From Smithellaceae bacterium (lineage in GTDB: Bacteria; Desulfobacterota; Syntrophia; Syntrophales; Smithellaceae), in NCBI GenBank assembly GCA_030690945.1, contig JAUYFM010000038.1, positions 1 to 64,000 on the forward strand: a stretch of 64,000 nucleotides of DNA, in the 5' to 3' direction. The translations under genes and the position numbers were made by a program. A model generated the notes under the pieces. The model searched no databases, was not told where the DNA came from, and worked only from the letters and a program-made list of their open reading frames with translations. Below, one piece after another: positions 35,969-44,220 of this stretch. Each line of letters starts with the position of its first letter. Position 1 is the stretch's first letter.

Positions 35969-37627
35969 ATGTTTGAAAGGTTTTGGCATCGATATTACGA
36001 TTACAACGTCCCCGCAACCATTCGTTATCCCCAGATTGCCGTCCCCGACCTGCTGCAGATTCCGGCGAATGTTTTGCCGGACAAGGCAGCCATCTACTAT
36101 GAAGGGGCGGAGATCTCTTTCCGCGATTTTCGCGCCTTAGTTATCCAGATGGCCAATGCCCTGGCCGCTATAGGCGTGCAGAAGGGTGACCGGGTTGGGG
36201 TTCATCTACCCAACTGCCCCCAGTATCTGATTGCCTATTATGCGGCTCTTTCCCTGGGAGCGATTGTGGTGAATCTTAATCCCGCCTACCCGAAAGAAGA
36301 GCTTTCCATGATCGTGGAGAATACGGGCTTGAGCACGCTTTTTACCCTGGATGAGGCCCAGCCGCTCATCCGGGAACTTTGCAGGGAAATCCCTGTTGCC
36401 CGTGTCATTTTGACGAACCGCATGGAATACGCGAAGGCAAAGAGCCCGGGCGTAACGGGTGACTTTGGTGCTGGGTGGTATTCTTTTGCCGTCCTCCTGA
36501 AAAACTGTACCGATCTGCGGCGGCCCAGAGTTTCCGTCGAAGCAGAAGACCCTGCCGTCATTCAGTTTACCGGTGGCACAACGGGTATTCCCAAAGGGGC
36601 GGTTCTCACCCATGCCAATCTGGTAGCGGCCGTGTTCCAGACATCGCCGCGAATGTTCCCGATCATGCAATTCATTCCCCCGGAAAGACGATCGTCAATG
36701 ATTATTATTCCGCTTTATCATGTCTATGGGAACCTCATTGCCAACTGGTCGCTTTTCAACTGTGTAACTCAGATTCTGGTTCCCCGCTTTCAGGCGAATG
36801 AAGTCATTGATCTAATTATTAAAATAGGAGAAATTACTTATTTCCCGGCTGTGCCGACCATGCTAACTGCTCTGGTCAATCATCCCCGGATTAAAGAGGC
36901 CGATCTGGGCCGGCGGATACACATTGTCAATTCAGGAGCCGCTCCCTGTCCGGTGGAATTGATTGATCGGCTTCGGGATATGGGCGTATTCATTACAGAA
37001 GCCTGGGGAATGAGTGAATCGGCAGGCCTGGGGGTCGTAAACCCCATCCTGGGAAAGAAAAAGGCGGGCAGCATTGGCCTTCCCGCACCGGATAATGATA
37101 TCCGTCTTGTTGACATTGTGGATGGCGTAACAGACGTTCCCCGGGGACAACCGGGTGAAATGCTTCTGAAAGGACCATCAGTGATGAAGGAATATTGGAA
37201 CAATCCCGAAGAAACGGCGGGACAGCTTGTTGACGGCTGGCTCCACACGGGGGATATTGCCGTCCAGGATGAAGACGGCTTCCTGTTCATTGTAGATCGC
37301 AAAAAAGACATGATCATTGCCGGCGGTTTTAATATTTACCCCCGGGAAGTCGATGAAGTCATCTACCGGCATCCGAAAATCAAGGATGTTGTAACGATTG
37401 GCGTGCCCGACGCCTACCGGGGGGAAACGGTTAAGGCTTTTGTTGTAGCTAAAGACGGAGAAATCGTAACGGCGGAAGAGATTATCTCTTTTTGTAAAGA
37501 AAAAATGGCTCCTTACAAGGTGCCGAAAGAAATCGAATTCAGGACATCCCTTCCCCAGTCTGCGGCAGGAAAGATTCTCCGCAAAGTATTGAGAGATGAG
37601 GAAATCCAGAAAAAAGGTCAGACGTGA
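35969..37627 (+). CDS. Long/medium-chain acyl-CoA ligase (AMP-forming)
   Basis: 552 residues of the acyl-adenylate family: P-loop QFTGGTTGIPKGAVLTHAN, AWGMSESAG, WLHTGDIAVQDEDG followed by VDRKKDMIIAGG, FNIYPREVDE and the C-terminal lysine in SAAGKILRKV. It resembles FadD-type long-chain ligases more than the operon ligase at 13942. AAAAGGAG precedes the ATG at 35969; the longer reading from 35936 starts inside the RAYT repeat. It lies 27 bp before tlyA and may be co-transcribed with it. Confidence 0.88.
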   Translation: MFERFWHRYYDYNVPATIRYPQIAVPDLLQIPANVLPDKAAIYYEGAEISFRDFRALVIQMANALAAIGVQKGDRVGVHLPNCPQYLIAYYAALSLGAIVVNLNPAYPKEELSMIVENTGLSTLFTLDEAQPLIRELCREIPVARVILTNRMEYAKAKSPGVTGDFGAGWYSFAVLLKNCTDLRRPRVSVEAEDPAVIQFTGGTTGIPKGAVLTHANLVAAVFQTSPRMFPIMQFIPPERRSSMIIIPLYHVYGNLIANWSLFNCVTQILVPRFQANEVIDLIIKIGEITYFPAVPTMLTALVNHPRIKEADLGRRIHIVNSGAAPCPVELIDRLRDMGVFITEAWGMSESAGLGVVNPILGKKKAGSIGLPAPDNDIRLVDIVDGVTDVPRGQPGEMLLKGPSVMKEYWNNPEETAGQLVDGWLHTGDIAVQDEDGFLFIVDRKKDMIIAGGFNIYPREVDEVIYRHPKIKDVVTIGVPDAYRGETVKAFVVAKDGEIVTAEEIISFCKEKMAPYKVPKEIEFRTSLPQSAAGKILRKVLRDEEIQKKGQT

Positions 37628-37654
37628 TGGGGGGATGAGAGGGACATCCATGAT

Positions 37655-38392
37655 ATGGAAAAAATTCGTTTAGATAAATTGCTCGTGTCCCGCGGTTTCG
37701 CGCCGACCATTCAAAAAGCGCAGGCGTTCATTCTGGCCCGGGCCGTAAAAGTAAATGATGTCTGCCTGTATAAGGCCGATCTACTGGTGCCTGTTGATGC
37801 CGAAGTACACATGAAGGGCGACGACAATCCCTACGTCAGCCGTGGCGGTTTAAAATTAAAGGGCGCACTTAATCACTTCGCGCTGGATGTGTCAGGTGAA
37901 GTCAGCCTGGATGTCGGGGCGTCCACGGGCGGTTTCACCGACTGCCTGTTGCAGGCGAGTGCGCGGAAAGTGTTCGCCGTTGATGTCGGCTATGGCCAGT
38001 TGGCGTGGAAACTGCGCGAGGACCCGCGCGTGGTCGTCATTGAACGCACCAATATCCGCCACTACAATGGCTCTGATCTTACTGAGAAACCAACGCTGGC
38101 CGTAATTGACGTCTCTTTTATTTCGCTCAAAACCGTTATTCCCGCAGTGCTGCCGCTACTCGCAGATTACGCCCGGATTCTCGCATTGATCAAACCGCAG
38201 TTTGAAGCGCAAAGGGATGAGGTCGGTAAAAACGGCGTGGTGGAGAATGCGGCGGTTCATGATCGGGTGGTCGGGGAAATCGTCTCATTTTGTCAATCTC
38301 AACGGTTGGATGTGGAAGGAACCTGCGACTCCTCTCTTTTAGGACCGGCAGGCAATAAAGAGTTTTTTATATTAGCGCGGAAAACAGACTAA
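37655..38392 (+). CDS. tlyA: TlyA-family rRNA 2'-O-methyltransferase
   Basis: 245 residues. An N-terminal S4 RNA-binding domain (EKIRLDKLLVSRGFAPTIQK) is followed by an FtsJ/RrmJ-like methyltransferase: SRGGLKLKGAL, SAM-binding LDVGASTGGFTDCLLQ, VDVGYGQLAWKLR, VIDVSFISLKTV and IKPQFEA. TlyA methylates ribosomal RNA riboses. It is normally next to dxs, and the 8-kb separation marks the island insertion. Its stop codon abuts the ispH start directly (0 bp). Confidence 0.93.
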   Translation: MEKIRLDKLLVSRGFAPTIQKAQAFILARAVKVNDVCLYKADLLVPVDAEVHMKGDDNPYVSRGGLKLKGALNHFALDVSGEVSLDVGASTGGFTDCLLQASARKVFAVDVGYGQLAWKLREDPRVVVIERTNIRHYNGSDLTEKPTLAVIDVSFISLKTVIPAVLPLLADYARILALIKPQFEAQRDEVGKNGVVENAAVHDRVVGEIVSFCQSQRLDVEGTCDSSLLGPAGNKEFFILARKTD

Positions 38393-40123
38393 ATGGAAAT
38401 CAAACTGGCCAAAACAGCCGGGTTTTGCATGGGCGTGCGCCGGGCGGTGGATGCGGTTCTGGAAGTTGTCCAACATGAAATGGGCAGGCGAATCTATACC
38501 TACGGCCCCCTGATCCACAATCCGCAAACCATTGAACTTCTTAAAAATAGAGGCATTACGGCCATCAGTCATATAGAGGATATTCCGGACAAGCATCAGG
38601 CTGTTCTGATTATCCGGGCGCACGGCATTGCGCCTGACGAAAGAAAAAAAATCAAGGAAAGCGGCGTTAAAATCATTGACGCGACCTGTCCGAAAGTCAG
38701 CTACGTGCAGGCCATCATCAAAAAGCACACGGCGATGGACTACACGGTCATCATCGCCGGAGACCGCGAACACCCGGAAGTGGACGGTCTGTGGGGCTAT
38801 ACCGAGGGCCAGGGCCTTATCGTCTCGACGCTTTCGGATGCGGATAAATTACCCGCTATGGAAAAAGTCTGTATTGTGGCCCAAACCACTCAGGACACCG
38901 ATCATTACGCCCATATTGTTCAAAAAATCCAAGAAAAAAACCCGCAGGCTGTCGTTTTCAATACGATCTGTTCCTCCACGGAAAAAAGGCAGGAGGAAAT
39001 TATCGCTCTGGCTACGGAAATGGACGCTTTATTCGTCGTCGGCGGTAAAAACAGCGCTAACACCCGCCGTCTGGCTGATCTGGCCCAAAAACAAAACACG
39101 CCGACTTTCCATATTGAAACCGCTGAAGAAATAAAAAATATAGACCTGACGCCTTACAAAAGCATCGGCGTTTCCGCCGGCGCCTCCACACCGAACTGGA
39201 TTATCGACCAGGTTATGGATAATCTTGCGGAAAGAAACAACAGTCCACATCGAAAGGTTGGCTTTCTCCTCAAGCTTTGGCTATGGATGGTGAAAACGGA
39301 TTTCTATTCCGCCTTAGGCGCGGGTTGTCTGGCGCTTACGGGCATGTTGTTGCAAAAAATCCCTGTCCATATTTCGTCAATTGCCATTGCTTCATTATTT
39401 GTTTATGCCATGCACGTTCTCAATCGGCTGACGGGCCGCAAGCAATCGGGGCTGATCGGCTCATTTCGTGAAAAATCCTATTTAAGGTTCAAAAGATACT
39501 ATCATCTGGCGGCTATTGTCTCTTTGGTGATGGCTTTGGTCTTATCGCTGGCGAACAGCATGCTTTCTTTTTTCTTTTTGTTTTTCATTTCTCTTGCCGG
39601 CGGTTTGTATAATATGAAAATTCTGCCTGGAGGCCAGCGTTTTCAGAGATTAAAAGACATCCCCGGATCAAAAAACATTTTTATCGCAGCAGCATGGGGA
39701 ATGGTGACGGCGGTTTTACCGGCCTTGAACAACAGCCAACACGCCAGCGCCGGAATGGCGGTCGCTTTTATTTTCACGTTTGCCTTAGTCTTTATTCGAT
39801 CAGCCATGTCGGATATTATGGATATCCAAAGCGACAAACTATTGGGACGGGAAACTATCCCCGTAATGATCGGCAAGAAAAAGACGCAAGTCCTGTTGAA
39901 AATTATGGTTCTGATGTTATTGGTTATTTTGTTAATTTCCACTCCCGCCGGATGGAGTTCAACTTTAAGTATTTTCCTGGTTTTGTGTCTATTATATATA
40001 TGGATTTGTTTCCGGCTTTGTGATAGAAGGGCGGGTCTTTCGGGGGGAGTCATTGAAGGACTCCTGGAAACAAGCTATATTATTGCTGGTTTTGCTGTTT
40101 TCTGCTGGTTCGTTCTAAGTTGA
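38393..40123 (+). CDS. ispH: IspH (HMBPP reductase) fused to a UbiA-like membrane prenyltransferase domain
   Basis: 576 residues. Residues 1-283 are a complete IspH: cluster cysteines C12 (GFCMGVRRA), C99 (DATCPKVS) and C193 (NTICSSTE), substrate histidines H42 (LIHNPQ) and H127 (DREHPEV), and QTTQDT. This 4Fe-4S enzyme makes IPP and DMAPP. Residues 295-576 form about eight transmembrane helices resembling the UbiA superfamily: the second Asp-rich motif SDIMDIQSDKLLGRETIPV (D474, D477, D481) is present, but the first motif is degraded to NRLTGRK (N344). The C-terminal part therefore looks like a UbiA relative of uncertain activity, anchored to an enzyme that supplies its substrate. No frame break separates the halves. 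Confidence 0.9.
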   Translation: MEIKLAKTAGFCMGVRRAVDAVLEVVQHEMGRRIYTYGPLIHNPQTIELLKNRGITAISHIEDIPDKHQAVLIIRAHGIAPDERKKIKESGVKIIDATCPKVSYVQAIIKKHTAMDYTVIIAGDREHPEVDGLWGYTEGQGLIVSTLSDADKLPAMEKVCIVAQTTQDTDHYAHIVQKIQEKNPQAVVFNTICSSTEKRQEEIIALATEMDALFVVGGKNSANTRRLADLAQKQNTPTFHIETAEEIKNIDLTPYKSIGVSAGASTPNWIIDQVMDNLAERNNSPHRKVGFLLKLWLWMVKTDFYSALGAGCLALTGMLLQKIPVHISSIAIASLFVYAMHVLNRLTGRKQSGLIGSFREKSYLRFKRYYHLAAIVSLVMALVLSLANSMLSFFFLFFISLAGGLYNMKILPGGQRFQRLKDIPGSKNIFIAAAWGMVTAVLPALNNSQHASAGMAVAFIFTFALVFIRSAMSDIMDIQSDKLLGRETIPVMIGKKKTQVLLKIMVLMLLVILLISTPAGWSSTLSIFLVLCLLYIWICFRLCDRRAGLSGGVIEGLLETSYIIAGFAVFCWFVLS

Positions 40124-40159
40124 GTTACGATACTGAGCTAATGAAAGGAGTAAAGATTA

Positions 40160-40750
40160 ATGATGGGGAAATTTTTTACTCGAATTGTTCTGGTTATTGC
40201 TGTTTTGAGCGCTATCGCCTGCGGCGGATTGCGTTTTTCTCAACTGGACCCTGCGGCAAAGGATTATCATCCCAAACGAATCGCCGTATTTCCGGCGGAT
40301 GTAGGAACGTATGAAGAAGCACGCAATCATATTGAGCAGATTGTGCCCGGCGTACTTATGGAGAAGAAATGGTTTAGCGACATTACCGACACGGCCAGCC
40401 TGAATCGCCAGATTCAGGTCAACGATGAACTGCGCAAAACGATGACGGACTATCTATCCAAGTATCAGACTTTGAACTACTCCGATTCCGCTTTGAGCAA
40501 GAAAATCGGTCAGTTGACCAAAACAGAGGCGTTTTTGTTAGTCGCTGTTGATTACTGGAATTATACGGTGGAAAAAGATAAGAAACTGGCTAAGGTCAGC
40601 GTCGGCTTCAAGTTGATCGATGCGGAAACCGGAAAAATCATGTGGAAGGCAGGCCACCATCTGGCGGAAAGTTACATGTTCCTTAAGCCGGAGCTGTCTG
40701 ATGTTGCCCGATCGGTTGTCAATGATCTGGTTAAAGAAATGCCGCATTGA
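40160..40750 (+). CDS. Lipoprotein of the DUF799/GNA1162 type
   Basis: 196 residues. A hydrophobic leader ends in a lipobox (LSAIAC, cysteine about residue 21). The mature part, with KRIAVFPADVGTYEEARNHI, TKTEAFLLVAVDYWNYTV and KLIDAETGKIMWKAGH, resembles periplasmic DUF799-like lipoproteins that have a TolB-N-like fold, but I hold the family name loosely. GAAAGGAG precedes the paired ATGs. No Csg- or Lpt-type partner genes are nearby. Confidence 0.65.
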   Translation: MMGKFFTRIVLVIAVLSAIACGGLRFSQLDPAAKDYHPKRIAVFPADVGTYEEARNHIEQIVPGVLMEKKWFSDITDTASLNRQIQVNDELRKTMTDYLSKYQTLNYSDSALSKKIGQLTKTEAFLLVAVDYWNYTVEKDKKLAKVSVGFKLIDAETGKIMWKAGHHLAESYMFLKPELSDVARSVVNDLVKEMPH

Positions 40751-40799
40751 TTTGGTGCGCGATAGATCGTGAACTCAACATAAAAAATGGAGATCATTT

Positions 40800-41021
40800 A
40801 TGAAAGAGCAAGTACAAAAAGCGATAGAAAAGGTCCGGCCCGGTCTGCAGGCGGACGGTGGCGATGTAGAACTGGTTGACGTTTCCGAAGACGGCGTGGT
40901 CAAAGTCAAACTGACCGGCGCCTGCCATGGCTGCCCGATGGCGCAGGTGACATTGAAAATGGGCATCGAAAAAATCATTAAACAGCAAGTGCCTTCCGTT
41001 AAGGAAGTCGTGTCTGTTTAG
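40800..41021 (+). CDS. NFU-domain iron-sulfur scaffold protein
   Basis: 73 residues forming a lone NifU C-terminal (NFU) domain: KVRPGLQADGGDVELVDV, VKLTGACHGCPMAQVTLK (CxxC cluster-binding pair) and IEKIIKQQVPSVKEV. It binds or transfers a [4Fe-4S] cluster. A ferredoxin gene follows 161 bp later. It has its own ribosome site (TGGAGATC). Confidence 0.88.
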   Translation: MKEQVQKAIEKVRPGLQADGGDVELVDVSEDGVVKVKLTGACHGCPMAQVTLKMGIEKIIKQQVPSVKEVVSV

Positions 41022-41182
41022 GGGCCGTTAAAAAGTAACTGTTACATTTCTATCCATTTCGTTACGGCCCCTTATGCCGGTTATGATATTAAAATATTAC
41101 AGTTATTATTGAACAACGGCTTAGACGCCGACACGGTCGGAAGAACGCTAAAATTTTTTGATTAAAGGAGATTTTTAAAAAA

Positions 41183-41362
41183 ATGACATATGTGATTACA
41201 GAAGAATGCATTGCTTGCGGCTCATGTGAGGACGAATGTCCGGTTGAAGCAATATCCGAAGGCGAAGACAAGTACGTGATTGATTCCAAGTTGTGCACAG
41301 ACTGCGGCGCCTGCTGCGATCAATGTCCGGTGGAAGCGATTATTCCCGGAGAGGAAAAGTAA
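41183..41362 (+). CDS. 2[4Fe-4S] bacterial ferredoxin (59 aa)
   Basis: 59 residues with two classical clusters: CIACGSCEDECPVEA (residues 9-23) and CTDCGACCDQCPVEA (38-52). AAAGGAGATT precedes the ATG at 41183. It is a clostridial-type low-potential ferredoxin, and could donate electrons to IspH, radical SAM enzymes or the dehydratase activator, though none of these links is shown by the sequence. A T-rich terminator follows at 41388. Confidence 0.93.
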   Translation: MTYVITEECIACGSCEDECPVEAISEGEDKYVIDSKLCTDCGACCDQCPVEAIIPGEEK

Positions 41363-41387
41363 TAATTTCAGCCAGACCAATAAACTT

Positions 41388-41433
41388 GGGGGAATATCCG
41401 TCGGGACCGGCGGATCTTTCCCCTGCTTTTTTT
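41388..41433 (+). terminator. Rho-independent terminator after the ferredoxin gene
   Basis: GGGGGAATATCCGTCGG pairs with CCGGCGGATCTTTCCCC (two or three mismatches), followed by CTGCTTTTTTT. The T-run merges with the left edge of repeat A copy 3. Confidence 0.8.
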
Positions 41434-41532
41434 AATCCCGCGGTTGCGGGACGAGCGTTAATTCACCGCCGCTTGCTGCGATATAAACACGTTCATTTCA
41501 TACCTCGACAACTTGCGGCGAAGTGGTTGATT
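41431..41532 (+). repeat. Dispersed structured repeat, family A, copy 3
   Basis: Same layout as copies 1 and 2: CCCGC-GGTT-GCGGG, ACGAGCGTTAATTC, the stem CGCCGCTTGCTGCG, ACGTTCATTTCATACCTCG and GTGGTTGATT. It is more diverged than the other two, and lies between the ferredoxin terminator and tmk. Confidence 0.82.
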
Positions 41533-41633
41533 GCAATACATCTTCCGCGAGGGAATATTTTAGAGTAAGATAAAAAAGCGGGACAAGGTCTCGGCAACAC
41601 ACTTTAACCCCCTTGACTTCGGGAGAACCGCCC

Positions 41634-42281
41634 ATGAATAAATTTATTACCTTTGAAGGCGTCGAAGGCTCCGGCAAATCCACGCAAGTAAAACTTCTGG
41701 GCGAGTATTTGACTGGAAAAAACATTCCCGTGCTGCTGACACAGGAACCGTCGGGAACCCCGATCGGCCGAAAAATCGGCGATATTCTCTTCAACCGCGG
41801 CCATCAGGCCATGTGTCCGGAAACGGAACTGTTTCTGTTTTGCGCGGCGCGAGCACAGCACGTGAGAGAGGTCGTTTGGCCTGCGCTGAAAGAGGGGAAA
41901 TATGTATTATGCGACCGGTTTTCCGACGCGACATTCGCGTATCAGGCGGCGGGACGAGGGCTTGATCTCGATTTCATCAGAACAATTAACAATTATTGCG
42001 CCGAGCGGTTAAAGCCGGATTTAACACTGCTTTTTGATTTGCCGGTGGAAACCGGACTGCAAAGAGCCGGCAGGCGCGACGCCGAGCTCAAAGATCCGTC
42101 GGTAGCCGACCGCTTCGAGAAAGAAAAACTGGATTTTCACAACCGAGTGCGGCAAGGTTACCTGAGTCTCTGTGCAACGGAGCCCGGACGCTTTCGGGTG
42201 ATTGACGCGGCGCGGACCGTGGACATGATTGCCCAAGACACCCGCAGGCATGTGATGGAGTTCATCAACAGGCAGAGCTAG
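41634..42281 (+). CDS. tmk: Thymidylate kinase
   Basis: 215 residues. P-loop FEGVEGSGKSTQ, dTMP-binding CDRFSDATFAYQ with AGRGLD, and a LID region RAGRRDAELKD. It phosphorylates dTMP to dTDP. GGAGA lies before the ATG at 41634; an earlier in-frame start at 41613 adds seven unlikely residues. It is followed by holB, as in many bacteria, but a family B element is inserted between the two. Confidence 0.95.
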   Translation: MNKFITFEGVEGSGKSTQVKLLGEYLTGKNIPVLLTQEPSGTPIGRKIGDILFNRGHQAMCPETELFLFCAARAQHVREVVWPALKEGKYVLCDRFSDATFAYQAAGRGLDLDFIRTINNYCAERLKPDLTLLFDLPVETGLQRAGRRDAELKDPSVADRFEKEKLDFHNRVRQGYLSLCATEPGRFRVIDAARTVDMIAQDTRRHVMEFINRQS

Positions 42282-42283
42282 TA

Positions 42284-42402
42284 CCACTTCTAAATCAAAG
42301 ATGATATCGCGGCGGCAAGGAGGAGGTGACGAGGCGTATTATATATACGCTGAGGAAGCCAACGACGCGGCCAACAAAGATAGCGCTTTGATTTAGAAGT
42401 GG
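42284..42402. repeat. Structured intergenic element, family B, copy 1
   Basis: Perfect 17-bp outer arms CCACTTCTAAATCAAAG (42284-42300) and CTTTGATTTAGAAGTGG (42386-42402) enclose a core. The core contains GCGGCGGCAAGGAGGAGGTG, a small hairpin GCGTAT...ATACGC, and GCGGCCAACAAAGATAGC. The core recurs at 50856-50940 with different outer arms that are mutually complementary only in part. AAGGAGGAGGTGA is complementary to the 16S rRNA 3' end. No coding sequence is visible. Confidence 0.8.
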
Positions 42403-42431
42403 AATAACCTTTATGGCGGTTTCATTTCCAT

Positions 42432-43412
42432 ATGTCTTTTGCAAATATTTACGGTCATCAAAAGCAAATCGGCATGTTGCAAAAAGCCATGGCTCAAGAG
42501 CGGGTCGGGCACTCTTATCTTTTCAGCGGGCCTGACGCCATCGGCAAGAAAACCCTGGCGATGGCATTCACCCAGGCGTTGAATTGTGAAAACGCCGCCG
42601 AACGATATGATTCCTGCGGCAACTGTTCCTCATGCAGGAAAATGATCCACCGCAACCATCCGGACATTCACGTGCTGGAAACCCAGGCGCAATTTATCCG
42701 CATTGACGCCATCCGCAACATTCAAGAGCAGATGACCTTTAAGCCCCTGGAAGGACGCCGGCGCGTTTTCATCATCGACGACGCGGATAAAATGAATGAA
42801 CAGGCGGCCAATGCCCTATTAAAAACCCTGGAAGAGCCGTCAGCCGATAATATCATCATGTTGGTGACCGCGCGTCCTTACTGGCTGCCGCAAACCATTC
42901 TTTCGCGCTGCCGGCATGTGCGCGTAAACCCGCTCGCTGCCGAAACCGTCGCGCAGTTTTTAATCGAACAACAGCAAATGGACTCATCCAAGGCTTTACT
43001 GCTCGCCTCCCTTTCCGGCGGTTCGATCGGACAGGCGATCGAACTGGACTCGGAAGACATGATTGCATATCGCACCGAATTGAGCCGCCTTTTGTCCACC
43101 GCCAGCCTGCGCAATCCGATGAGCCTGCTGACACTTGCATCTTTTCTGGGACAGGACAAAAAGGAAATCAAACAGGGGCTGAAGCTTCTCAATACGTATT
43201 TTCGCGACGCGCTGGTCTATAAGGAAACCGCTCAGGCCTCCATGATCATCAACGCGGATGATCTGCCCGTCATCGCGTCCCTCGCCTGCCGTTTAAACGG
43301 CGAGCAGATTCTGCAAAATATCGCCCTCGTGGAGAAATCAAACGAGACGATTGAAATGAATGTGAACAAATCATTGACATTAGAGGCAATGGCCTTTAAT
43401 CTCCATCTGTAA
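42432..43412 (+). CDS. holB: DNA polymerase III delta-prime subunit
   Basis: 326 residues of the clamp-loader AAA+ fold: FANIYGHQKQIGMLQKAMAQ, HSYLFSGPDAIGKKTLAMAF, a four-cysteine zinc module CGNCSSCRKM, FIIDDADKMNEQAANALLKT and LEEPSADNIIML. The clamp-loading arginine finger region (SRCRHVRVNPL) is present. Its start overlaps no gene, and it begins 30 bp after the family B element. Confidence 0.92.
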   Translation: MSFANIYGHQKQIGMLQKAMAQERVGHSYLFSGPDAIGKKTLAMAFTQALNCENAAERYDSCGNCSSCRKMIHRNHPDIHVLETQAQFIRIDAIRNIQEQMTFKPLEGRRRVFIIDDADKMNEQAANALLKTLEEPSADNIIMLVTARPYWLPQTILSRCRHVRVNPLAAETVAQFLIEQQQMDSSKALLLASLSGGSIGQAIELDSEDMIAYRTELSRLLSTASLRNPMSLLTLASFLGQDKKEIKQGLKLLNTYFRDALVYKETAQASMIINADDLPVIASLACRLNGEQILQNIALVEKSNETIEMNVNKSLTLEAMAFNLHL

Positions 43413-43439
43413 AAATAAATTGCAAAGCAGGACCAAAAA

Positions 43440-44204
43440 GTGCTGACCAATATCATTGGTGTAAAATTTAAAAAAGAGGGCAGGATATACAATTTTGACG
43501 CCGCCGACCTGATCGTGCATAAGGATGATCAGGTGCTGGTCAATACGGATAACGGCGTCGCCCTGGGAATTGTTGTAACCGACGTCCATCGCTGCGAATC
43601 TCATCAGTTGCCTCCCAATTTAAAAAATATTCTCCGTAAGGCCACCGCGGATGATTTGCGCGCCAGGGAAGAACTCGAACTGCTCGAGGAAGAAGCCAGA
43701 AAATATTGCATAGAAAAAATTCATGAAAAAAGCCTGGCCATGAAATTGATCACCGTGGAGTGCTTTTTTGATAAAAGCAAAATGATCTTTTACTTTACCG
43801 CGGAGGCCCGGGTGGATTTCCGTGAACTGGTCAAAGATCTGGTCGCGAAATTCAAAACCAGAATCGAGCTCAAACAAATCGGCGCGCGTCAGGAAGCGAG
43901 AATTGTCAAAGGCCTGGCGGTCTGCGGGCGGACGGTCTGCTGCGCGGGCATCCTGCAAAATCTCGATCGCGTCACCGTGAAGATGGCCAAGGAACAAAGC
44001 ATGTCGCTCAATCCGGAAAAAATATCCGGATTATGCGGAAGACTGATGTGCTGTCTTTCCTTTGAGCATGATGGATATGCCGGAGCAAAGAAATGTCCCA
44101 AAACGGTCAAAGCCGAGGAAGAGCCGGTGCAAATTGAGCCGCCGCAGGCAAAATATAAAATAACAAATGCGCAGGAAACGAATAAAAAGCGCACGGAGTC
44201 ATAA
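43440..44204 (+). CDS. ricT: RicT/YaaT-type PSP1-domain protein
   Basis: 254 residues. The PSP1 C-terminal domain family is shown by IIGVKFKKEGRIYNFDAADL, VYFTAE-like FYFTAEARVDFRELVKDLVA, LKQIGARQEARIVKGLAVCG, then CGRTVCC and CGRLMCCLSFEHDGY, cysteines that bind an iron-sulfur cluster with partner proteins in Bacillus. It starts with GTG at 43440. The holB-ricT-metG order is common in bacteria. The name reflects the family; the sporulation role of the Bacillus protein does not apply here. Confidence 0.85.
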   Translation: MLTNIIGVKFKKEGRIYNFDAADLIVHKDDQVLVNTDNGVALGIVVTDVHRCESHQLPPNLKNILRKATADDLRAREELELLEEEARKYCIEKIHEKSLAMKLITVECFFDKSKMIFYFTAEARVDFRELVKDLVAKFKTRIELKQIGARQEARIVKGLAVCGRTVCCAGILQNLDRVTVKMAKEQSMSLNPEKISGLCGRLMCCLSFEHDGYAGAKKCPKTVKAEEEPVQIEPPQAKYKITNAQETNKKRTES

Positions 44205-44220
44205 GGAGCCGCAAACCATT

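Noticed and set aside
41085-41165. Open frame GYDIKILQLLLNNGLDADT before the ferredoxin gene
   Set aside because: It has no start with a ribosome site and no family I can name. It may be a relic, but I cannot support it.
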